64,000 nucleotides of DNA, taken from positions 62,001-126,000 of the forward strand of contig NZ_CP044227.1 in NCBI RefSeq assembly GCF_008727735.1. Reading direction: 5' to 3'. Both the position numbers and the translations under genes were made by a program. This DNA is from Flintibacter sp. KGMB00164. Its GTDB lineage: Bacteria > Bacillota > Clostridia > Oscillospirales > Oscillospiraceae. This document shows, piece after piece, positions 1 through 6,594 of this stretch. How positions within the stretch are numbered: position 1 is the first letter of the stretch; every line of letters begins with the position of its first letter. A model generated the notes under the pieces. That model was not told the origin of the DNA. It made no database searches and saw nothing but the letters and a program-made list of their open reading frames with translations.

Positions 1-403
1 CTACTCCGGTACCATAGCTGACCATAAGGCTGTGGCGGGCCCCCTGGGCCGCGCCGTGGAAGGCCTCGCCCAGAGCGGCAGCGTTGACATCGTTTTCCAC
101 TGCGGCCGGCACTCCCAGCTCCTGAGTGAGCAGACGGCCCACCTCCATGCCGGTGTAACCGGGGATATTGTCACATAATAGAATACGGCCACTCTCCGGC
201 TCTACTTCTCCGGCGGTGGACAGGCCTACCCCGTCAATGGGGCCCATAGCACGGACCAGAGTAATCACCCGGTCCAGCACCGCCTGGGCGCCCTCCTGGG
301 CGTGGGTGGGGGTCTGCTGGGTGTGAGACAGTGCAGTTCCGTCCCACAGGCCGCTTTTAATCATTGTGCCGCCTAAATCAATGCAGGCAATGCGATAAGA
401 CAT
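1..403 (-). CDS. ROK-family sugar kinase / transcriptional regulator, N-terminal part (cut by window edge)
   Basis: Reading from ATG at 403, the first 134 residues are visible; the rest lies beyond base 1. The N-terminus has the ROK/actin-type phosphate loop (IDLGGTMIKSGL), and further in the ENDVNAAALGE segment that in ROK kinases holds the catalytic Asp and contacts the sugar. There is no N-terminal winged helix, so a kinase (glucokinase-like) is more likely than a NagC/XylR repressor. A strong ribosome site (AAGGAAGG) lies about 7 bases upstream of the start. Substrate specificity cannot be read from the visible part. Confidence 0.85.
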   Translation of the reverse strand, partial: MSYRIACIDLGGTMIKSGLWDGTALSHTQQTPTHAQEGAQAVLDRVITLVRAMGPIDGVGLSTAGEVEPESGRILLCDNIPGYTGMEVGRLLTQELGVPAAVENDVNAAALGEAFHGAAQGARHSLMVSYGTGV

Positions 404-465
404 GCTAGCTTCCTTCCTTATGAGTGAAATTTCTGCCCTCAAGGTACAATACTCTGCGCAAAAGA

Positions 466-640
466 GTGGGAGCGACGGAATACGTCACTCCCACAAAAAG
501 TTCTCTTACGGGCGCGGAAGGGAAACGAAGTTTCCCACAAAGTTCTTTGCCAAGCTTTCTTTCAAGAAAGCGGTGGGCGCAGAGGCAAAGCGAAGCTTTG
601 CAGAAGGCTTTTTGCCAACTTTTTTCTCAAAAAAAGTTAG
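466..640 (-). repeat. Family C repeat (copy C1) with terminator hairpin, 3' of pncB
   Basis: Read on the minus strand this begins at the pncB stop codon (637-639) with a hairpin of T-rich and A-rich arms. It continues through two short palindromes (around GCAAAGCTTCGCTTTGC and GGGAAACTTCGTTTCCC) and ends with a stem pairing GTGGGAGTGACG with CGTCGCTCCCAC (466-494), followed by TCTTTT. The last hairpin is a plausible intrinsic terminator. The same ordered parts recur at 10931-11048 and 17991-18174, and the terminal hairpin recurs on the plus strand at 5310-5346. Confidence 0.75.
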
Positions 641-2085
641 TGCATGTCGTGGCTGTTGAGGAGGTTCTGCTTGATGTCCCACAGCTTCTGGCTCAGGTCC
701 ACATAGTAGTTGTGGGGATTCTCAAAGCGCTTTACCTCGTCCCACAGGGAATCCACCTGCCGCTGGCAGTAGGAGCGGCTGGCCTGGAGGTCGGGCACCT
801 GATAGACCAGTTCGCCGTTCAGGAAAATGGGGACCATCAGCTCCCGGGCCTCATAGTCGGTGTAGGTCTTGCGCTTCCAGGTGGCGTCGGGGTCAAAGAG
901 CTCCAGAGGCTGGGTGAAGTCAAACTCCTCGTTGTGCAGGCAGATGAGATCGGCCTCCGCCTTGCCCGTGTCCTTGGAGAAGATACGGTAGATCTTTTTG
1001 AAGTGGGGGGTGGTGATCTTGGCGGCATTTTCGCTGATCTTGATCTTGGGAATGATATTGCCGCTCTCATCCTCGATGGCCACCAGCTTATACACCCCGC
1101 CGAACACCGGCTCGGAGCGGGAGGTGATGAGCCGCTCGCCCACGCCGAAGGAGTCGATACGGGCGCCCTGGCGAACCAGGTCCCGAATGATGTACTCGTC
1201 CAGGGCGTTGGAGGCAAAAATCTTGCAGCTGGTAAGACCCGCCTCGTCCAGCATCTCCCGGGCCTTCCGGGACAGGTAGGTGAGGTCGCCGGAGTCCAGG
1301 CGGATACCGCACTTGGTGATGCCCATGGGCTCCAGCACCTCTTTGAAGGCACGGATGGCATTGGGCACACCGGATTTCAGCACGTTATAGGTGTCCACCA
1401 GCAGGATGGCGTTTTCCGGATAGAGCTGGCAGTAGGTCTTGAAGGCGGTGTACTCGTCGGGGAACATCTGCACCCAGGAGTGGGCCATGGTGCCGGTGGC
1501 GGGAGAGCCGTAGTGCTGGTCGGCCATGGTGCAGGCGGTGGCGGAGCAGCCGGCGATGTAGCTGGCCCGGGCGCCCAGCAGAGCGCCGTCGGGGCCGTGG
1601 GCCCGGCGGGAGCCGAATTCCGCCACCGGGCGGCCCTCGGCGGCCCGGACGATGCGGTTGGACTTGGTGGCGATGAGGCACTGGTGGTTGAGGCACAGCA
1701 GGACAAAAGTCTCAATAAACTGGGCCTGGATGGCGGGGGCGCGCACGGTAAGGATGGGTTCACCGGGGAAGATGGGGGTGCCCTCGGGCACAGCCCAGAT
1801 GTCGCCGGTAAAGCGGAAGGTGCGCAGATAATCTAAAAACTCCGGGGCAAAGCAGCCCTTGGACTGGAGGTAAGCGATGTCCTCCTCGTCAAAGCACAGG
1901 TTCTCGATGTACTCCACCACCTGGGCCAGGCCCGCCGCAATGGCGAAGCCTCCCTTGTCGGGGACGGAGCGGTAAAACACGTCAAAGTAACAGATCCGGT
2001 CGGCCAGTCCGGTCTGGAAATAGCCGTTGCCCATGGTCAGCTCGTAGAAGTCGCAGAGCATGGTCAGGTTTGTTTTTGCTTTCAT
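637..2085 (-). CDS. pncB: Nicotinate phosphoribosyltransferase
   Basis: This 482-residue enzyme would join nicotinate to PRPP to make nicotinate mononucleotide, the first step of NAD salvage in the cytoplasm. The N-terminal LCDFYELTMGNGY segment, the central YIAGCSATACTMAD and LLVDTYNVLKSG stretches and the GIRLDSGDL motif (phosphoribosyl binding) are typical of the family, and length fits. I chose ATG 2085 because GAGGAGG lies about 12 bases upstream and the family's N-terminus begins there; an in-frame ATG at 2172 would add 29 residues of unrelated sequence. It is a single-gene unit. The stop codon lies within a family C repeat that probably terminates transcription. Confidence 0.95.
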   Translation of the reverse strand: MKAKTNLTMLCDFYELTMGNGYFQTGLADRICYFDVFYRSVPDKGGFAIAAGLAQVVEYIENLCFDEEDIAYLQSKGCFAPEFLDYLRTFRFTGDIWAVPEGTPIFPGEPILTVRAPAIQAQFIETFVLLCLNHQCLIATKSNRIVRAAEGRPVAEFGSRRAHGPDGALLGARASYIAGCSATACTMADQHYGSPATGTMAHSWVQMFPDEYTAFKTYCQLYPENAILLVDTYNVLKSGVPNAIRAFKEVLEPMGITKCGIRLDSGDLTYLSRKAREMLDEAGLTSCKIFASNALDEYIIRDLVRQGARIDSFGVGERLITSRSEPVFGGVYKLVAIEDESGNIIPKIKISENAAKITTPHFKKIYRIFSKDTGKAEADLICLHNEEFDFTQPLELFDPDATWKRKTYTDYEARELMVPIFLNGELVYQVPDLQASRSYCQRQVDSLWDEVKRFENPHNYYVDLSQKLWDIKQNLLNSHDMH

Positions 2086-2291
2086 GGCTGGGGCAGCCTC
2101 CTCACATGGGGGTGACAAGACACCCCGAATTGCCTTTATTATACCCGCTCCCCTGGGGAAAGGCAAGGACAAGCGGGGTATTCCGTAAAAAAATTGTTAA
2201 AATCCAGGAGAATTTCGGAAAGGGTATGTAATTTTGTTCTGACTGGCAATACTAAATGGAACAAAGGACAGCGCAAAAGGAGGCGTTTGGT

Positions 2292-2873
2292 ATGGATGTG
2301 CCCAGCCGTACTCTGGAGAATCTGGCCCGGGGGCTGGCGGAGAAAAATCTGGCCCGCAGCCGGTATATGCTGGCGGCGGGAGCGGCCCACCGGGATGGGC
2401 TGGCGGTGGTGGAGCTGCTGTTTGTGCGCACGGCGGAGCAGGAGCGGGTCCATGGACGGCAGTTCGCCCGGCTGAGCCAGGAGCTGGGGGGCGAACATGT
2501 GCGGGCCGAGGGGGCCTATCCCCTGGAGATGGAGCAGGATACCGTGCAGTGGCTGCGCCGGGCTAAAGAGGAGGAGGACCGGGAGGCAAGAGAGTGGCGG
2601 GAGTTTGCCCGCCAGGCCCGGGAGGACGGAGTACCTCAGGCCGCAGACCTGTTTGAGCGGGTAGCCCAGGTGGACGAAACCCACGGGGACCGGTTTGCCC
2701 GGTGGGCTGGGCGGCTGGAGGATGGGGAGCTGTTTGCCCGACCTCTCCCCTGCCTGTGGCGGTGCACTGTCTGCGGCCACACCCAGTATGAGGAGGGGGC
2801 GCCGGAGCGCTGTCCGCTGTGTCTGGGACCGCAGAGCCAGTTTCTGGCACTGGAGGGGGAGGACTGGTTTTAA
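2292..2873 (+). CDS. Rubrerythrin-like protein with C-terminal rubredoxin-type zinc/iron ribbon
   Basis: The 193-residue product is helical and rich in Glu, Arg and His, as in ferritin-like rubrerythrins. It includes an E-x-x-H pair (RTAEQERVHGRQF, about residues 45-57) and a second one (VAQVDETHGDRF). Near the C-terminus, CTVCGH and CPLC form a rubredoxin-like four-Cys knuckle. Rubrerythrins reduce hydrogen peroxide in anaerobes. Sequence is divergent and the full set of di-iron ligands is not clear, so peroxidase activity is inferred. ATG 2292 is preferred over ATG 2256 because AAAAGGAGG ends about 8 bases before it. Confidence 0.8.
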   Translation: MDVPSRTLENLARGLAEKNLARSRYMLAAGAAHRDGLAVVELLFVRTAEQERVHGRQFARLSQELGGEHVRAEGAYPLEMEQDTVQWLRRAKEEEDREAREWREFARQAREDGVPQAADLFERVAQVDETHGDRFARWAGRLEDGELFARPLPCLWRCTVCGHTQYEEGAPERCPLCLGPQSQFLALEGEDWF

Positions 2874-2918
2874 AGAATTGGCTAACCACACCTTAAGGTA
2901 TCCTTTATACTTTTTTCA

Positions 2919-2948
2919 TTGCCCTGGTCCGGGCAACTATGGTATACT
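2919..2948 (+). promoter_or_regulatory. Candidate sigma-A promoter of glf
   Basis: TTGCCC (2919-2924) and TATACT (2943-2948) are separated by 18 bases, about 60 bases upstream of the glf start. Confidence 0.5.
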
Positions 2949-3008
2949 GATTCTATCTGGACAGGGCAGCCTGTCCGGTCTGATGATAAAGAAAAGGCGG
3001 GATACAAG

Positions 3009-4181
3009 TTGGAGCGTACCTTTGACGCGCTGGTGGTCGGCGCGGGTTATGCCGGGGCGGTGTGCGCCCGGCAGTTGGCAGAGCAGGGCAGCAAGCGGGT
3101 GCTGGTGCTGGAGCGCCGGGACCATATCGGCGGCAACGCCTACGACTGTCTGGACCAGGCCGGCGTGCTCATTCACCAGTACGGCCCCCATATCTTCCAC
3201 ACCAACGACAAGCGGGTCTTTGACTGGCTGTCCCGGTTTACCCCCTGGCGGGACTACCAGCACCGGGTCATCGCCAACATCCCCGACAATGCCGGGGGCC
3301 GCATGACCTACCCGGTTCCCTTCAACCTTACCTCCCTGGAGACCGCCTTTGGTCCCAAGGAGGGCAAGCGCCTGGGAGACAAGCTGCTGGCCGAGTACGG
3401 CGCGGAGCAAAAGGTGACCATTCTGGAGCTGCGGCAGAACGCCGACCCGGAGATCGCCGCTCTGGCCGACTATGTGTACGAGCACGTGTTTGTCCACTAC
3501 ACCATGAAGCAGTGGGGACAAAAGCCGGAGGAGATCGACCCCAACACCACCGCCCGGGTGCCGGTGTTCCTCTCCCGGGATGACCGCTACTTCCAGGATG
3601 CCTTCCAGGGCATGCCTCAGGAGGGCTACACCCCCATGTTTGAGCGGATGCTGGACCATCCCAACATCACCGTGGAGCTGGGCTGCGACGCCCTGAAGCG
3701 GCTGGATGTGAGCGGAGAGCAGATCAAGGTGGACGGCGAAGTCTTTGACGGCCCTGTCATCTACACCGGCCAGGCCGACGAGCTCTTTGGCTTCCAGTTT
3801 GGTCCCCTCCCCTACCGCACCCTGGACTTCCGCTTCGAGACCCTTCCCCAGGACGACTTCCAGGGCTACGGCACGGTGAACTACACCGTGGACGAGGACT
3901 ATACCCGCATCACCGAGTTTAAGCACCTCACCGGACAGAAGGTGCCCGGGAAGACCACCATCGTGAAGGAGTACTCCCGCGCCTATACCGGAGCGCCGGG
4001 AGAGATCCCCTACTACGCCATCATTAACCCAGACAACAATGCCCGGTACGGCCAGTACAAGGCGCTGGCGGAGAAGTTCAGCAACCTCCACCTGCTGGGC
4101 CGCCTGGCGGAGTACAAGTACTACAACATGGACGCCATCGCCGGCCGGGCGCTGGACCTGGCTGAAGAGCTGCTGAAGTGA
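3009..4181 (+). CDS. glf: UDP-galactopyranose mutase
   Basis: This flavoenzyme interconverts UDP-galactopyranose and UDP-galactofuranose, supplying galactofuranose for surface glycans. The 390-residue product starts with an FAD-binding Rossmann motif (VVGAGYAGAVCARQLAEQG) and the family segment HIGGNAYD. It then has the YGPHIFHTND and YTMKQWG regions characteristic of bacterial mutases. I place the start at TTG 3009: AAGGCGGG lies 7-8 bases before it, and the flavin motif then falls at the usual N-terminal position. A start at ATG 2919 would overlap the candidate promoter. The next gene is a glycosyltransferase 65 bases downstream, so the two probably act together on a cell-surface polysaccharide. 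Confidence 0.95.
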   Translation: MERTFDALVVGAGYAGAVCARQLAEQGSKRVLVLERRDHIGGNAYDCLDQAGVLIHQYGPHIFHTNDKRVFDWLSRFTPWRDYQHRVIANIPDNAGGRMTYPVPFNLTSLETAFGPKEGKRLGDKLLAEYGAEQKVTILELRQNADPEIAALADYVYEHVFVHYTMKQWGQKPEEIDPNTTARVPVFLSRDDRYFQDAFQGMPQEGYTPMFERMLDHPNITVELGCDALKRLDVSGEQIKVDGEVFDGPVIYTGQADELFGFQFGPLPYRTLDFRFETLPQDDFQGYGTVNYTVDEDYTRITEFKHLTGQKVPGKTTIVKEYSRAYTGAPGEIPYYAIINPDNNARYGQYKALAEKFSNLHLLGRLAEYKYYNMDAIAGRALDLAEELLK

Positions 4182-4246
4182 TTGCGGCGTGAGCCGCCGG
4201 GGCGCGGGAGACCCGTGCCCCCTCCGACGAGAGGAGATAATTACAT

Positions 4247-5275
4247 ATGGATAAGCTGATTACCTTTGCCGTCCCCTGTTATAACTCCGCTGCCTATATG
4301 GAGCACTGCGTGGAGACCCTGCTCCAGGGCGGCGACGACATCGAGATCATCCTGGTGGACGACGGCTCCACCAAGGACGATACCCCCGCCATCTGCGACC
4401 GCTACCAGGAGCAGTACCCCGACATCGTCCGGGCCATCCACCAGCCCAACGGCGGCCACGGTGAGGGCGTCAACCAGGGCATCCGCAACGCCCGGGGCAT
4501 CTACTACAAGGTGGTGGACTCCGACGACTGGGTAGACGTGCCCTCCCTGCACAAGGCGCTGGACAAGCTGCGCCAGTTCGTTCGGGACAACAAGCTGGTG
4601 GACATGATGATCTGCAACTATGTCTACGAGCACGCTGAGACCAACACCCAGCGGGTGATGCACTACCGCAACGTATTCCCCCGCAATAAGGTGTTCGGCT
4701 GGGACCAGATTGGCCGCTTCCGTCCCTCCCAGTACCTGCTGATGCATTCGGTCATCTACCGCACCCAGCTGCTGCGGGACTGCAACCTGGAGCTGCCCAA
4801 GCACACCTTCTATGTGGACAACATCTTCGTCTACCAGCCCCTGCCCTATGTGAAGAACATGTACTACCTGGATGTGGACCTGTACCGCTACTTCATCGGC
4901 CGCTCCGACCAGAGCGTCAACGAGAAGGTGATGGTCACCCGGGTGGACCAGCAGCTGCGGGTCACCTACCACATGATCGACTCCCACGACCTGCGCCAGG
5001 TTTCTGCGGAGCACAAGAAGCTGGGCCGGTATATGTTCAACTACCTGGCTATGATGATGGCCATTTCCTCCATCTTCCTGGTCATTGACAGCTCCCCCGA
5101 GGCGCTGGGTAAGCGCACTCAGCTGTGGGAGTATCTGCGTACCGTGGACTCCGGCATCTACCACAAGATGAAGTACCGCGCTGTGTCCGCCTTTACTGCC
5201 TTCCCCGGCTATCAGGGACGGAAGCTGTCGGTGGGGCTTTATCGCCTGGCAAGAAAAATTTATAAATTCAATTAA
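4247..5275 (+). CDS. Family 2 glycosyltransferase
   Basis: The 342-residue product has a GT-A fold N-terminus: the start LITFAVPCYNSAAYMEHCVETLL, the nucleotide-binding IILVDDGSTKDDT segment, and a DXD-like VDSDDWVD. This matches GT2 enzymes that transfer a sugar from a nucleotide donor. The C-terminal half is helical without a clear membrane span. A ribosome site (AGAGGAG) precedes ATG 4247. Its place right after glf suggests that the donor could be UDP-galactofuranose, but acceptor and donor are inferred. Transcription probably ends at the hairpin at 5310-5346. Confidence 0.9.
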   Translation: MDKLITFAVPCYNSAAYMEHCVETLLQGGDDIEIILVDDGSTKDDTPAICDRYQEQYPDIVRAIHQPNGGHGEGVNQGIRNARGIYYKVVDSDDWVDVPSLHKALDKLRQFVRDNKLVDMMICNYVYEHAETNTQRVMHYRNVFPRNKVFGWDQIGRFRPSQYLLMHSVIYRTQLLRDCNLELPKHTFYVDNIFVYQPLPYVKNMYYLDVDLYRYFIGRSDQSVNEKVMVTRVDQQLRVTYHMIDSHDLRQVSAEHKKLGRYMFNYLAMMMAISSIFLVIDSSPEALGKRTQLWEYLRTVDSGIYHKMKYRAVSAFTAFPGYQGRKLSVGLYRLARKIYKFN

Positions 5276-5309
5276 GTTTGCTTGTTTTTGCGCTGAATAG
5301 AGGTATTTT

Positions 5310-5346
5310 GTGGGAGTGACGTTCTGCGTCGCTCCCATCTTTTTTG
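5310..5346 (+). terminator. Intrinsic terminator, family C type hairpin
   Basis: GTGGGAGTGACG pairs with CGTCGCTCCCATC across a short loop, followed by TTTTTT. It is the same hairpin as the one ending family C copies downstream of pncB, clpB and the ABC ATPase gene. Confidence 0.8.
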
Positions 5347-5354
5347 GAGGGTTC

Positions 5355-6025
5355 CGCCCTGCGGGGCGGGTTCCTTTCTGGATCACCAGAAAGGAACCAA
5401 AGAGTGACTGGGGGCCGCTTCCGGTGAGCACCTTGCCTGCGGCGGTGCTCACAGTCATTGCCCCCAGACCCCCGGCTACGGGAATGGGTCACTTCCGTCC
5501 GGCAGTTACTTCCGGCGGGCAAAATCAAGATCTGTTTCCCTCCTATTCCCGGGCCTTAGGCCCTTTTGCCATCAAAATTTGAAGGTATTTGCACTCTAAC
5601 GTACACCGCCTGGTGCCTGCCTACCTGTTTGGTGCGGTCGTCATCGATTGCCCGGTTGCCACAGCTTTGCCAGACTAGGCGGCGTCCGTACAGCGCAGCG
5701 GTTTTCTAATTTTTGACGCAGCAGGGGCCTGTGCCCCCGAGGCAAGAAGAACCAGATGGGGTCTATTGGGGTCCCCGCCAAAGCCCAGCGAAGCGGGTTT
5801 GGTGGGGAGAGGAGGAGCAAGGAAGCGACGTGATGGATACCCATACTTGGGTGTCCGGAACAAAGCGGACTTTGCGACGACGAGCGTCCCCCGTAAAATG
5901 GGGGCTTGGGGGCAAGCCGCCTATGAGCGCCCGCTGCGCGAAGGCGCTCATCGAAGGCGGCCCCCAACGATTCTTTGGTGACTTTCTGATCGCTCAGAAA
6001 GTTACACCCGCCTCTCCTATTAAAA
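5355..6025. repeat. Family A intergenic repeat, copy A1 (two halves head to head)
   Basis: This 670-base stretch has no credible gene. The left half (about 5355-5690) reads forward: a hairpin CCTTTCTG/CAGAAAGG, a GAGCACC/GGTGCTC stem, a CGGGCC-TTA-GGCCC palindrome, then CACCGCCTGG. The right half (about 5700-6020) contains the same order of parts on the opposite strand, with CTTTCTG/CAGAAAG as its outer end. Segments of 50 or more bases match copy A3 nearly exactly (for example AAAATCAAGATCTGTTTCCC, in reverse orientation at 15966-15985). Confidence 0.7.
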
Positions 6026-6089
6026 AAATAAACCCCTTCCCCTTGACAGCAACTCAAAAAACAGATAAGATATTCTGGCAAATAAGGAA

Positions 6090-6342
6090 AACCGCGTGGA
6101 AAAGGAAAAGTACCCGCCTCTGAGACGCACAGAGAGCCGCCGTTTAGGTGCAAGGCGGACGGGAGGAGCCGGGGAACATCACCTTGGAGCAGAGGGCTGA
6201 AATAAAAGTAGGCCTCTCCGGACGCCCCCGTTACCGGGCAGAACTTGAGTGGCCGGACGTGTTTGTCCGGCAAGAAGAGTGGTACCGCAGAGGATATTGC
6301 CTTTGTCTCTTTGTTGAGACAAGGGTTTTTTTGTTTTCTGAG
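6090..6342 (+). promoter_or_regulatory. T-box riboswitch (tRNA-Ile responsive) ahead of the zinc-ribbon gene and ileS
   Basis: The leader contains the hallmark T-box sequence GAGTGGTACCGC at 6277-6288, which binds the uncharged tRNA acceptor end. It is followed by a terminator hairpin (CCTTTGTCTC/GAGACAAGG plus a T7 run, about 6299-6332). Within the long stem I, ATC at 6178-6180 lies in GGAACATCACC and is the likely specifier codon. That reads isoleucine and agrees with ileS downstream. Uncharged tRNA-Ile would favour the antiterminator and so expression of both downstream genes. Confidence 0.93.
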
Positions 6343-6355
6343 AGGAGTGGCTTGG

Positions 6356-6577
6356 ATGAACTGCCCCAAATGTGGAAACGAAATGTCCCTTGGCTGGATG
6401 GTGCCCGGGAAAAACTGCAATCTGGAGTGGGCCCCCGGACGTTGGCAATTTCCCATGCCCCGCAAGGACAGGGTGCTGCTCAAACCCACCCCGCCCCGGG
6501 ATACTCCCTTTGATTTTGCGGAATATCCGGCTTATCTCTGCGCGGCTTGTAAAACCGTAATCTTTGAGTATCAATAA
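6356..6577 (+). CDS. Small zinc-ribbon protein (DUF6487-like)
   Basis: The 73-residue product has CPKCG at the N-terminus and CAAC near the C-terminus, giving a two-knuckle zinc site. It resembles small PF20097-type proteins of unknown function. ATG 6356 follows GAGGAG (6342-6347) with normal spacing. It lies directly after the T-box terminator and 17 bases before ileS, so it should be co-controlled by tRNA-Ile charging. Its role is unknown; a link to translation or zinc is only suggested by position. Confidence 0.85.
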   Translation: MNCPKCGNEMSLGWMVPGKNCNLEWAPGRWQFPMPRKDRVLLKPTPPRDTPFDFAEYPAYLCAACKTVIFEYQ

Positions 6578-6594
6578 ATGGAGGAACACGAGAC

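Noticed and set aside
424-1836. Long open frame antisense to pncB (plus strand, about 470 codons)
   Set aside because: It overlaps a certain gene, has low-complexity Gly/Val/Leu-rich content and no ribosome site; it is a by-product of GC-rich codon use.
5641-6489. Open frames inside family A repeat and the T-box region
   Set aside because: They run through hairpins and the T-box, have no ribosome site, and are not preserved in the other repeat copies.
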